DNA of 64,000 nucleotides from Halobaculum limi (lineage in GTDB: Archaea > Halobacteriota > Halobacteria > Halobacteriales > Haloferacaceae): NCBI RefSeq assembly GCF_029490015.1, contig NZ_CP120468.1:1984001-2048000 (forward strand), written 5' to 3'. Numbering within the stretch: position 1 is the first letter of the stretch; each line of letters opens with the position of its first letter. This document shows, piece after piece, positions 1-8,447 of the stretch. Both the position numbers and the translations under genes were made by a program. A model generated the notes under the pieces. That model was not told the origin of the DNA, made no database searches, and saw only the letters and a program-made list of their open reading frames with translations.

Positions 1-170
1 TGGACGCGGTCGAAACGCGCGCCCGAGAGCGTGGCCTCGACGAGGCGGTGTTACACGCGCAGGTGACCGCTCGCGGCTTCTACGAACGTCTCGGCTATGC
101 GGTCGACGACGCAGTGGGCGTCTTCGAGGAGGACGGAATCGACCACGTCAGGATGCGAAAGGCACTCTAG
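1..170 (+). CDS. GNAT family N-acetyltransferase, C-terminal fragment
   Basis: An open frame enters from the left edge and stops at TAG 168-170. The last 55 residues carry the end of a GNAT fold: a GFYERLGY segment, which in this family packs against the acetyl-CoA pantetheine arm, followed by a short strand and a terminal HVRMRKAL. The family moves an acetyl group from acetyl-CoA to an amine. The substrate cannot be told because the N-terminal half lies outside the window. The gene is partial only because of the window edge; I see no sign of damage. Confidence 0.8.
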   Translation, partial: DAVETRARERGLDEAVLHAQVTARGFYERLGYAVDDAVGVFEEDGIDHVRMRKAL

Positions 171-296
171 TTCGGCGTGACCGTGAACGCCGTGGGCGGC
201 GCTGGCGGTCGTCGGTCTGGTCTGCTCGCACGCCGGGCGCTTGGCCCCTGCCAGAGGCAGAAACTACAAACGGACGTGTGAAACATCCTCACACGA

Positions 297-1616
297 ATGT
301 CTCGACTCCGTCGCTACCGACGTCACCTGATGTGGGGGACGCTCGCGTTCGGATTCCTGTTCGTCAACTTCTTTCGCAACTCGACGGCGGTGCTGGCGGG
401 CGACTTGGCGGCGGTGTTCGACGCGACCGCCGCGGAGTTGGGACTGCTTCACTCGTCGTTCTTCTACATCTACGCGGCGGCGCAACTCCCCTCGGGACTG
501 CTCGTCGACCGCTACGGGCCGCGGCGGGTCGTCGCCGTCGGCCTCGCGGGGATGGGCATCGGCGTCGCTGCGTTCGCGGCCGCCGACACGTTCGCGATGG
601 GATTCGCCGCCCGCTTTCTCGCCGGGCTGAGCGGGGCGGCCATCTACGTCGCCGTCCTCCGCTTCTGTGCGAACTGGTACGCGCCCGAGGAGTTCGCGAC
701 GATGACCGGGTTCACCATCGCAGCCGCTGGGGTCGGCGGCGTGTTGGCGACGACGCCGCTGGCCGTCGCGGCGGGTGCGACCGGGTGGCGGACCGTCCTG
801 TACGCCTCCGCAGGTGGTGTGTTCGTCGCGGCCCTCGCCGTGGGTGTGTTCGTGCGCGACCGTCCGGCGAAGATGGAAGACCGCCCGGCGGGAGCCGACT
901 CGGGTAGCGACACCGACTCGTTCCGTGAGGTCATCTCGGGCGCACGGCGCGTCCTCTCGGACCCGGACACGTGGCTGATGGGCGTGCTCTTGTTTCTCGT
1001 CATCGGCCTCAACTTCACCGTCGTCGGCCTGTGGGGCGTGCCGTACATCGTTCACTCGTACGACGTGCCGGTGTCGACGGCGGCGACGACCGTGTTGGCC
1101 GCGAACGTCGGCTTCGCGCTCGGGTCGCCAGCGTTCGGTGCAATCTCCGACCGGACGGGACGACGGACCGAGGTTATCCTCGGATCGTGTGTCGTGTTCT
1201 TGCTCGCGTACGGTCTCATCTTCCTCACCGTGACACCGCCGCTCGTCGTCGTCGGACTCGCGCTGTTCGTCGGGATGGGCGTCACCGGCGGCGCGTCCGT
1301 CGCCTACACCGTCGCGAAGGAACGCCACGCGGTCGACAGCGGCGCAGCGACGGGCACCATCAACGGGATGGCGTACTTCGGCGCGGCCGTGTTCCCTGCG
1401 GTGATGGGGTTCGCCCTCGACGCCTACTGGACCGGTCGCATCGTCGACGGCGCACGCGCGTACACACCCGCCGGCTACCGAGTCGCGTTCGGCGTCGTGA
1501 CGCTGGGCGGCGTCGTCGCGGTGGTGTGTGCGGCGGCGCTCCACGTGCGCGAACGGCGTCGCGACCCGCGGCCGGACGCAGTTGCGGCGGCTGCCAGCGA
1601 CACCGGCGACGACTGA
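297..1616 (+). CDS. MFS transporter
   Basis: A 439-residue membrane protein of the major facilitator superfamily with about 12 hydrophobic segments. The loop-2 signature GLLVDRYGPRRV lies near residue 63, and its second-half counterpart GAISDRTGRRTEV lies near residue 280, as expected for two six-helix bundles. It should be a proton- or sodium-coupled carrier in the cytoplasmic membrane. The substrate is unknown; the overall look is that of the nitrate/organic-anion-like MFS branch rather than drug exporters. The ATG at 297 is the first start before the first helix. It faces the convergent cyclodeaminase gene downstream. Confidence 0.85.
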   Translation: MSRLRRYRRHLMWGTLAFGFLFVNFFRNSTAVLAGDLAAVFDATAAELGLLHSSFFYIYAAAQLPSGLLVDRYGPRRVVAVGLAGMGIGVAAFAAADTFAMGFAARFLAGLSGAAIYVAVLRFCANWYAPEEFATMTGFTIAAAGVGGVLATTPLAVAAGATGWRTVLYASAGGVFVAALAVGVFVRDRPAKMEDRPAGADSGSDTDSFREVISGARRVLSDPDTWLMGVLLFLVIGLNFTVVGLWGVPYIVHSYDVPVSTAATTVLAANVGFALGSPAFGAISDRTGRRTEVILGSCVVFLLAYGLIFLTVTPPLVVVGLALFVGMGVTGGASVAYTVAKERHAVDSGAATGTINGMAYFGAAVFPAVMGFALDAYWTGRIVDGARAYTPAGYRVAFGVVTLGGVVAVVCAAALHVRERRRDPRPDAVAAAASDTGDD

Positions 1617-1683
1617 CCGCTCGCGTCGGCAGGGAAGACACCACTGACGCGGAGAAAATCGGCGTGTCTACTGTCGGAGTTCG

Positions 1684-2682
1684 TCACTCGCCGGTGAGCG
1701 CCTCGCTCGCGGGCGCGAAGTCGATGTACTGGCCGAGGTCGCGGTCGAGTGCCTTCTCGTACAGCAGGTACGCGGCGGCGACGGTCTCGATGCCGGTGCC
1801 GCCGGAGTCGAAGACGGTGATTTCGTCGTCGTCCTCACGACCGGGTTCGACGCCGGCGACGACCTCGCCCAACTCGGCGTGGATGTGACTCTCGTCGACG
1901 ACGCCCGCCTCGAGTGCCGAGAGGAACGATCCGGCGTCACGCGTCGCTCGCGCTCGGAGGTCCGGGACGTACGTCGACCGCTCGATGGTCCTGTGGTCGA
2001 GTTCGCGCTTGCGCGGGTCGTACTGCCCCATCGCGGTGACGTGTGCGCCCGGTTCCAGATCGTCGCCGTCGAAGACGGGGTCGCTCGCGTTCGTCGCAGT
2101 GATGACGATGTCGGCGTCCTCGACTGCGGCGGCGGCGCTGGCGACGGCCGCCACCGACGCGTCTAACTCCTTGTTCATGTCGCCCGCGAACGCCTCACGA
2201 CTCTCCTTCGTCGGGGAGTACACCCACACCGTCTCCAGGTCGCGGACGGTCGCCGTCGCACGGAGTTGGCCGCGTGCCTGTGCGCCCGACCCGATGAGTG
2301 CGACGGAACTGGCGTCCTCGCGTGCGAGGGCGTCGACACCGACCGCACCCGCTGCACCCGTCTTGTACGGGTTCATCGACGCGCCGTCGAGCAACGCCAA
2401 CGGTTCGCCCGACTTCGCGTCGAACAGCGGCGTCATGAACCACGCGTCGAGTTCGCCGAACCCCGCGGAGTAGGTGTATCCACCCATCGCGCCCGTCTCT
2501 GGGAGGACGGCGGCGTACGTGGTCAGAAAGCCCGGTGGCTCTTCGTTCACCAGTTTCGTTCGTGGCTCCGCCGATCCCCCCTCACCGATCTGTCGGTAGG
2601 CGTCGCGCACGGCGTCGACGTACTCCGCCGGGTCCGCGAGTCCGGCGACTTCGTCGCTCGTGAGAAACAGCGTCTCAGTCAT
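1684..2682 (-). CDS. Ornithine cyclodeaminase / mu-crystallin family protein
   Basis: A 332-residue protein of the OCD/mu-crystallin family, close to the usual family length. An N-terminal dimerisation region is followed by a Rossmann NAD(P)-binding motif, ALIGSGAQARGQL, near residues 128-140. A conserved segment, NPYKTGAAGAVG, sits just before it. Members are ornithine cyclodeaminases, alanine dehydrogenases or imine reductases in the cytoplasm; sequence alone does not choose between these. The final ornithine-specific residues could not be verified. The gene stands alone, convergent with the MFS gene and with no partner that would define its pathway. Confidence 0.85.
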   Translation of the reverse strand: MTETLFLTSDEVAGLADPAEYVDAVRDAYRQIGEGGSAEPRTKLVNEEPPGFLTTYAAVLPETGAMGGYTYSAGFGELDAWFMTPLFDAKSGEPLALLDGASMNPYKTGAAGAVGVDALAREDASSVALIGSGAQARGQLRATATVRDLETVWVYSPTKESREAFAGDMNKELDASVAAVASAAAAVEDADIVITATNASDPVFDGDDLEPGAHVTAMGQYDPRKRELDHRTIERSTYVPDLRARATRDAGSFLSALEAGVVDESHIHAELGEVVAGVEPGREDDDEITVFDSGGTGIETVAAAYLLYEKALDRDLGQYIDFAPASEALTGE

Positions 2683-2765
2683 ACCTCCGCGTTCGGTGGC
2701 GAGGGTGAAAAGCGTGGGCAGACCTGTCGTGTGTGAGGGCTGAAAAGGGGTGGCAGCGAGGCGAT

Positions 2766-3017
2766 TTAGTCGGCGTTCTGTGCGGGAGCAGTGCCAGCAT
2801 CCGGGCCGACGTGCGTCGCGGGGGCGTCCCGAACCGGGCGACTGGTCACCGGGCCGCGCACGAACATCGCGTGCCCGACCAGTCCCGCGGCGACGAGTCC
2901 GCCGACGGGCACGGCCACGCGCAACGACCAGCCTACCGATTCCATCAGCAGCGTAATTCCGAGGAGTGCGATGGGAATGAGGCCGAGCACGTAGTCGTGA
3001 TATCCAGTCATAGACAA
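2766..3017 (-). CDS. Small membrane protein (83 aa), unknown function
   Basis: Two predicted membrane spans (about residues 8-27 and 32-53) are followed by a polar C-terminal tail of about 30 residues. I do not recognise a named domain. Support for a real gene: an AT-rich TATA-like element on the minus strand at 3038-3046 lies about 25 nt before the ATG at 3017, giving a leaderless start as is common in haloarchaea. It lies downstream of the OFA-type transporter in the same orientation, but has its own promoter region of about 220 bp. Confidence 0.6.
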   Translation of the reverse strand: MSMTGYHDYVLGLIPIALLGITLLMESVGWSLRVAVPVGGLVAAGLVGHAMFVRGPVTSRPVRDAPATHVGPDAGTAPAQNAD

Positions 3018-3024
3018 TGCATAC

Positions 3025-3100
3025 TATGGATAGGGATCATATAATTGTTTCCCGTACCTGTTCGGGAGGTAATGGAGAAGAAATGAAAATCCTATCCATA
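3025..3100. promoter_or_regulatory. Promoter with a pair of inverted TATGGATAGG motifs
   Basis: TATGGATAGG occurs at 3025-3034 and its exact reverse complement CCTATCCATA at 3091-3100. The first copy lies between the TATA-like CATATAATT (3038-3046) and the start codon at 3017 of the small membrane protein; the second lies about 45 bp upstream of that box. This arrangement suggests a dimeric or looping regulator. The region is distinctly AT-rich against its surroundings. The cognate regulator is not identifiable here. Confidence 0.5.
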
Positions 3101-3240
3101 ACTTATAAGGGGGAACTCTGTACCACAGCGTCTCTCACGGCCGCTCATCGGAGATAACCGCTGTTCCGTCCATCGGAAGCCACTGACTATCTGGGATAGT
3201 GACACATTTTCGAACGTTGCCGTGCTCGCACGGCCGTCAG

Positions 3241-4494
3241 TTAGCGTGGCGAGGACAACACGAGTGCGGCCGCACCCGACCCGAGTGCGAGCACACCACC
3301 GACCACGAACGCGGTCGGCCAAGAGGTGACGCCGACGAGCCATCCCACGACAGCGCCGCCGAAGACGCCGCCCCACATCTTCCCCGAGTACAAGAGCGCG
3401 TAGTTCGCCGAGGAGTGCTCGTGTCCGTAGTAGTCGCCGACGACGCTCGGGAACAGCGTGTACTGCGGGGACCAGAAGAACGTCGCGACGACGACCGCCG
3501 CGAGGAACAGGAGCGACGACCCCTGCTGGGCGAAGTAGACGACGCCGAGGACGCCGAGACCACACAGCAGGAACGACGCCGCCATCGCTCGCTCGCGGTC
3601 AACGCGGTCGGAGAGGTCGCCGATGACGAGTCGTCCGATGCCGCCCGCAATGGGCAACAGCGTCGCCGACGCAGTCACGGTGACAGCCGTGAGGTCGAGG
3701 GCGTCCGCGAACGACACGATCTGTGCGGTCAACATCAGGCCCGCCGCAGAGACGCCGACGAACATCGCGTACATCAGCCAAAACTGCCACGTCCCCAGCA
3801 TCTCGCGCCAGGTGAACTGCTTGCCCTGCGCAGTCTCCGGTTCGTCGTCGTCGCCGCCGTCGGTCGCGGCTGCGTCGTCGAGCCACCCGCTCGGCGGGTC
3901 ACGGAGGACGAGCGCACCCACGAGGATGCCGACCCCGATGACGATGCCGAGGTTCTGAAGCACGGTCGGATACCCCGAGACCGTGGCGTTCGCCCGGACG
4001 TACGGGACGACCAGCGCCGACCCGCCGGCGAACGCCATCGTCCCGAAGCCGGTGGTGAGGCCGCGGCGGTCGGGGAACCACTTCAGCGCCGTGTTGACGG
4101 CGACGGTGTAGACGATGCCGACGCCGATCGCACCCAGCGAGTACAGCACGTACACGTGCCACACCTCGGTCGCGAACGCGAGGCCGAGGTAGCCGCCGCC
4201 CGCGAGGACGCCCGCGACGAGGGTCAGTTCGCGAGGACCGTGGCGGTCGCGAAGCCAGCCGACCGGCGTCTGTGACCCCGCCTGGAAGATGACGAACAGG
4301 GTGAAGACGAGACCGATGGCCTCGGGAGAGACGCCGAGACCGCCGGCGACGGGCGACTGGATCGACGAGTAGACGTACTGGTACGGGCTGACGAGCGCCA
4401 TCATCACCGCGGCGGCGATGACCTGCCACCAGCGCGAGAACCCCAACTCCTCGCGGGCGCGGGCGGCGTGGTCGACGCCGGCGTCGCTGCTCAT
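3241..4494 (-). CDS. OFA-type MFS transporter (oxalate/formate antiporter-like)
   Basis: A 417-residue MFS carrier with 12 predicted spans. It contains a loop-2 motif, GWLRDRHGPREL, near residue 98, and a second-half motif, LVIGDLSDRVDRERAM. The helix 1-2 arrangement and the GFGTMAFAGGSALVVP segment resemble the oxalate/formate antiporter (OFA) family. Such proteins exchange or import small monocarboxylates across the cytoplasmic membrane; the actual substrate is not determined. A charged cytoplasmic loop between halves (rich in Asp/Glu, about residues 205-225) is typical of a halophilic MFS protein. It lies downstream of and parallel to the peptidase/hydrolase pair but has its own short intergenic gap. 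Confidence 0.85.
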   Translation of the reverse strand: MSSDAGVDHAARAREELGFSRWWQVIAAAVMMALVSPYQYVYSSIQSPVAGGLGVSPEAIGLVFTLFVIFQAGSQTPVGWLRDRHGPRELTLVAGVLAGGGYLGLAFATEVWHVYVLYSLGAIGVGIVYTVAVNTALKWFPDRRGLTTGFGTMAFAGGSALVVPYVRANATVSGYPTVLQNLGIVIGVGILVGALVLRDPPSGWLDDAAATDGGDDDEPETAQGKQFTWREMLGTWQFWLMYAMFVGVSAAGLMLTAQIVSFADALDLTAVTVTASATLLPIAGGIGRLVIGDLSDRVDRERAMAASFLLCGLGVLGVVYFAQQGSSLLFLAAVVVATFFWSPQYTLFPSVVGDYYGHEHSSANYALLYSGKMWGGVFGGAVVGWLVGVTSWPTAFVVGGVLALGSGAAALVLSSPR

Positions 4495-4563
4495 AGGTCG
4501 CCGTTCGGAGCCGCGCGATTCAACGTTACGTTCCCCGGTTGACTCCGCCGGTCCGCTCGTTGC

Positions 4564-5439
4564 TCAGAGGCCTACCTCGTCGAGGAACGCTCGGGCCTCT
4601 GCTAGCCACTCCTCCGACTGGTCGAGGTGGGGGTTGTGACCGCTCTCCTCGTAGATGCGCAGTTCCGCGTTCGGGAGGAGTTCTGCAATCTCCTCGCTTG
4701 CTTCAGGCGGCGTGATCCAGTCGTGGCGACCGACTGTAACGAGCGCTGGCACGCCCACGTCGGGCAGGTCGTCGGTGTAGTCCATTGCGGGGAATACCTC
4801 GCTGAACACGTGGTTGTGCGTCTCTGCGTGGAACTGGAGCGACTCGATACTCTCGCGTGTGGCCTCGGCGTCGAACTCGTCGAGCGACGGCGCGTACAAC
4901 GGGAGCATTCCGTGGAACAGGCGGGCAAACTGCTCGTCGGACTCGACGGTCCCGTCCATCACGCGGTCCAGTTCCGCCTCCGTGATGTGGGGAACGTCCA
5001 TCCCGCGTGTTCTCACCTCGGGGAGTCGCTCGCGGGCGATGTTTCGTGCCTTCCGGTCGTACTCCGGCGTCGCCGCGGTGTCGCGAAGGACGAACGCGTG
5101 GAGATGGTCGCCGTGACGGGTCGCGTACTCTTGGGTGATGAATCCGCCGTAGGAGCCACCGATCAAGACGACCGCTCCCAGGTCGAGACGCTGGCGAAGT
5201 GCCTCCACGTCGTCGGCGAACTGTTCGTTCGTGTACGGCGGAGCGAGTTCCGAGCGACCACACCCGCGGTGGTCGGGGACGACGAGGTAGTAGTCGTCCG
5301 CGAGCGACTCGAACGCCGACAGCGGCTTGCGCCCGTCGCCAATTCCGGGGCCACCGTGGAGTGCGAGGATCGCCGGGTCGTCGGGGTCGCCCCGGGTTTC
5401 GTAGTAAATGGTCGCGCCGTTGAGGTCGGCCGTCGGCAT
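4564..5439 (-). CDS. Alpha/beta hydrolase, proline iminopeptidase-like (S33)
   Basis: A 291-residue alpha/beta hydrolase. The oxyanion-hole segment LHGGPGIGDG is characteristic of S33 proline iminopeptidases. The nucleophile elbow GGSYGG, an Asp in GRHDWITPPEA and the His in EESGHNPH complete the triad in the expected order. Family members remove N-terminal proline from peptides, or hydrolyse esters and epoxides. Its ATG overlaps the stop of the upstream M28-like gene by one base (TGATG), so the two are translationally coupled. This points to a joint role in peptide breakdown, although the exact substrate is inferred. Confidence 0.88.
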   Translation of the reverse strand: MPTADLNGATIYYETRGDPDDPAILALHGGPGIGDGRKPLSAFESLADDYYLVVPDHRGCGRSELAPPYTNEQFADDVEALRQRLDLGAVVLIGGSYGGFITQEYATRHGDHLHAFVLRDTAATPEYDRKARNIARERLPEVRTRGMDVPHITEAELDRVMDGTVESDEQFARLFHGMLPLYAPSLDEFDAEATRESIESLQFHAETHNHVFSEVFPAMDYTDDLPDVGVPALVTVGRHDWITPPEASEEIAELLPNAELRIYEESGHNPHLDQSEEWLAEARAFLDEVGL

Positions 5440-7283
5440 CAGCGCTCACCTGCCAGCGGTTCGCGAGCGATCCGACGCGCCCGGCGGAGGTGGTCGACCG
5501 CCCGGGTCCGCTCGCGTCGCAGTTCGGTCTTCAGGAACTTCGCCTCGTCATCGTCCAGGTCCGAGAGGGCGTCGACCGGCGCGAGTCCGGGGTACGGCGG
5601 GCGGTCGTAGGCGGGGTCCTGCTCGAAGGTGCCCTCCGTGGTGTAGTTGACCGCGACGAGTTCCCGCGACAGGCGTTTCAGCCGGTCGGTCGCCTCACTG
5701 TCTGCGATTCGGCCGGAGTTGACGGCGGCGTAGAAGTCGTCGAGCGCCTCAGCGAGGTCGGCGGCGGCGTCTCGGACCTTCGAGAGGTCGAACTCGCTGG
5801 CGTCGTCGTACGCTGCGAGTGTCTCGCGGTGGGACGCGACCGTGTGTCGGAAGTCGAGCGGCACCGGCGTCTCGCGGAGCAGTCGCGCGACAGCGATGGC
5901 GTACACCCGGATGTCGCGCACGAGCACCTCGGGGTCGGCCTTGTCGAGCGTGTCGGTCGTGACGTGCCAGGCGTCGGCGTTGCCGCCACACCCGCCGACA
6001 GCGTGGTAACCGCGTTCGTCCCGTACCGCGCGGGGGATGTTCGAGGAGAGCATGAACGCCCCCGTGACGCCGAGATTCGAGAACGAGTAGTCGCCCGCAC
6101 GCGGCGGTCGCACCTCGGTCGATGCCTTCCCACAGACGTCTGCGATGGCCTGTCGGCAGACGGCGTCGGCCTCGCCCATCCACGCCAGCATATCCTCGAA
6201 CTCGGTGGCGTCGGCGGCGCCCGGCGAGTCGACGTTCACCTCCGCGACACAGCGTTCGCGGATGTCGAGCGCGTGTTCGTCGGCGTACCACGTCGACCCC
6301 GCGTACCGGCCCGTCGAGTGGCCCGGCCACCAGCACACTCGGAGGTCACGCTTGAGGTCTTCACAGTGGTCGTCGAACACGCGGGCCAGTTCCAACAGCG
6401 CCCCGTCGCCAGTGGCGTTGTCTGCGACGCCGACGTGCCAGGAGTCGTAGTGACCGTGCAGGAGGACGAAGTCGTCGTCCGCGGGGTCGCCCTCGCCGGG
6501 GATGTGCGCCTCGACGAGTGGGCACTCCATCCACCCGGTCGTCGTCTCCGCCGACACCGACACGGTCGCCCCCTCGTTCGCACGGAGTTCTCGGCCAACT
6601 GGGTCTGCCACGGTCACGATGGGGATGTCCGGCGCGTCGACCGGCGAACTCGGTGTCGGGGCGCCGCCCCACACCGGGGTCGCGATGCCCTCGTGTGGTT
6701 CCTTCGGGTGGGGGTGGTGGACGACGACGGCGGCAGCGCCCGCCGCCTGTACCTCCTCGATGGCCTCGATGGGGAGGATGCCGCCGAGGACGGCGACCTT
6801 CCCCTCGACGTCGCCGAGGTCGTGGAGGTCCGCCGACAGCAACGCCTCGATGTCGCCACCGCCAGCCTCGGGCGGGTCGTCGACGGCGACGACGTCGCCG
6901 CTGGCCTCGCCACCGCCGAATGCGACCGTCTTGACGCCCGCCTTCGACTCGCCGTCGAGCGTGAGCGACGCTGACTCCGGGATCGAGAGGTACAGTTCGG
7001 AGTCGTGTCGGTCGTACGACACTCCGAGGCGGTCGAGTCGCGCGGTGAGTTCCCGCGCGGCCTCCCGTTCGCCTGCGCTTCCCGAGACGCGTTCGATGTC
7101 GGCGAATCGATCGACCAGCGACCACGGTTCCTCGGCGGAGACGGCGTCGTACAGGTCGCGCTCGACGCCCGACAGCGCCGGTTTCTCGCGGTCGTACAGC
7201 GCGTACTCGGCCGCGTCTCCCTCCCGTTCGTCGAACGGGCTGTCGTCGTCGCCGATACGCACGGCGGCGTCCTCGCCTGACAT
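5439..7283 (-). CDS. M28-fold peptidase-like protein with altered active site
   Basis: A 614-residue protein with the M28 layout: a protease-associated insert (about residues 125-245), then HGHYDSW (276-282) and ADNATGDG (287-294), matching the first zinc-ligand His/Asp and bridging Asp regions. A later WHVTTDT supplies the last His. At the position where active M28 peptidases carry a Glu-Glu pair (general base and metal ligand), it has GHSTGRYAGS (321-330). Either this is a subfamily with different chemistry or the enzyme does not hydrolyse peptides in the usual way. A helical C-terminal extension of about 110 residues follows. It is coupled by overlap to the S33 hydrolase. Confidence 0.8.
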   Translation of the reverse strand: MSGEDAAVRIGDDDSPFDEREGDAAEYALYDREKPALSGVERDLYDAVSAEEPWSLVDRFADIERVSGSAGEREAARELTARLDRLGVSYDRHDSELYLSIPESASLTLDGESKAGVKTVAFGGGEASGDVVAVDDPPEAGGGDIEALLSADLHDLGDVEGKVAVLGGILPIEAIEEVQAAGAAAVVVHHPHPKEPHEGIATPVWGGAPTPSSPVDAPDIPIVTVADPVGRELRANEGATVSVSAETTTGWMECPLVEAHIPGEGDPADDDFVLLHGHYDSWHVGVADNATGDGALLELARVFDDHCEDLKRDLRVCWWPGHSTGRYAGSTWYADEHALDIRERCVAEVNVDSPGAADATEFEDMLAWMGEADAVCRQAIADVCGKASTEVRPPRAGDYSFSNLGVTGAFMLSSNIPRAVRDERGYHAVGGCGGNADAWHVTTDTLDKADPEVLVRDIRVYAIAVARLLRETPVPLDFRHTVASHRETLAAYDDASEFDLSKVRDAAADLAEALDDFYAAVNSGRIADSEATDRLKRLSRELVAVNYTTEGTFEQDPAYDRPPYPGLAPVDALSDLDDDEAKFLKTELRRERTRAVDHLRRARRIAREPLAGER

Positions 7284-7348
7284 GTACGCCGGGTTGGGGC
7301 ACAGTGGTATGAGGGTTGGGCTCGCGGCACACGCCGTGAGCGGGGAGG

Positions 7349-8356
7349 ATGACCGATACCAACGGTTTTGGCCCCCGACGGACAGGGGCAGTCGTGCGAC
7401 GTCCTCTCGGCTACGCCTCGCTGGTCGCAGCGGTCGTCACCGCCATCGCCGCGGCGGTCGTTCGGACGACGACCCCGCTCGCAGACATCGAGGTGCCGGC
7501 GCTCGGATCGACCCCGCCCGACGCGGCCGCGGCGACGACGCTGCTCGCGGTCGCGGTCGTCCTCGCGGCCAACGGCGCGTACTTCGTCGTGTACAGTTTC
7601 GCGACGCGCCGGGCGACGAAACGACGTGCTCACGACCTTCGAAACGTGTTGCGGCTGACGTTCGGCGCACTCGCAGTCGTCGGCGTCCTCGGGGTTTTCA
7701 CCGACCGCTGGGTCGGCCTCCTCGTCTCACTGGGCGTCGTCGGGTTCGCGATCACCTTCGCGCTCCAGCAACCCCTGCTGTCGCTGGTCGGGTGGTTCTA
7801 CCTGCTGGTGAAACGACCCTACACCGTCGGCGACCGTGTCCAACTCGGCGAGGTGAACGGCGACGTGATCGAGGTGGACTTCCTCGTGACGACGCTGTGG
7901 GAGATAAACGGCCCACTCGTCTCGTCGAATCAACCCTCCGGGCGAACCGTCACCGTCCCCAACAGTCAGGTGCTCTCCTCGGAGGTGGTCAACTTCGCCG
8001 GCGAGGAGTTCCCGTACGTATGGAACGAACTGACGATACAGGTGGCCTACGAGACGGACCTGGTCTTCGCTCGCGAGCAGATGATCGGCGTGGCCGACGA
8101 CTATCTCGGCGACGAGATGGCCACCGCAGTCGATCGGTATCGTGACCGTCTCGCTGAGACCGCGGTCGAACTGGAGGTGGCCGAGCGACCGTCAGTCAAC
8201 GTCGTCCAACAGGAGTCGTGGGTCGAACTCCGCCTGCGGTATCTCGTTCACCACCGGCGGGCGACGCGCGTTCGGAACCACCTGTACGAACGCATCTTGG
8301 AGGCGTTCAACGACGAACCCGACCGGGTCGCGTTCCCCGTCAGTCGCAACCGCTGA
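7349..8356 (+). CDS. MscS family mechanosensitive ion channel
   Basis: A 335-residue protein with four hydrophobic segments. The pore/beta core follows near residues 127-160, ending in the conserved PYTVGDRVQLGEVNGDVIEVD stretch (143-163; cited by position), which forms the MscS beta domain. A VPNSQVLSSEVVNF element next to it is also diagnostic. The protein should act as a tension-gated channel that releases solutes on osmotic downshift. The ATG at 7349 follows a GGAGG at 7344-7348 that is too close to work as a normal ribosome site. The gene diverges from the M28-like gene across 65 bp. Confidence 0.88.
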   Translation: MTDTNGFGPRRTGAVVRRPLGYASLVAAVVTAIAAAVVRTTTPLADIEVPALGSTPPDAAAATTLLAVAVVLAANGAYFVVYSFATRRATKRRAHDLRNVLRLTFGALAVVGVLGVFTDRWVGLLVSLGVVGFAITFALQQPLLSLVGWFYLLVKRPYTVGDRVQLGEVNGDVIEVDFLVTTLWEINGPLVSSNQPSGRTVTVPNSQVLSSEVVNFAGEEFPYVWNELTIQVAYETDLVFAREQMIGVADDYLGDEMATAVDRYRDRLAETAVELEVAERPSVNVVQQESWVELRLRYLVHHRRATRVRNHLYERILEAFNDEPDRVAFPVSRNR

Positions 8357-8447
8357 CCCAGCGCTCGCCGACACCCACCGACTGCCGGCCACGACCCCGA
8401 CGCACGACCGCCCGCGGACTTTTGCTACCACGTGACACACGCACAGT

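Noticed and set aside
264-1544. 426-residue minus-strand frame opposite the MFS gene
   Set aside because: Composition is rich in Arg, His and Asp with no domain. It is the antisense shadow of a GC-rich gene.
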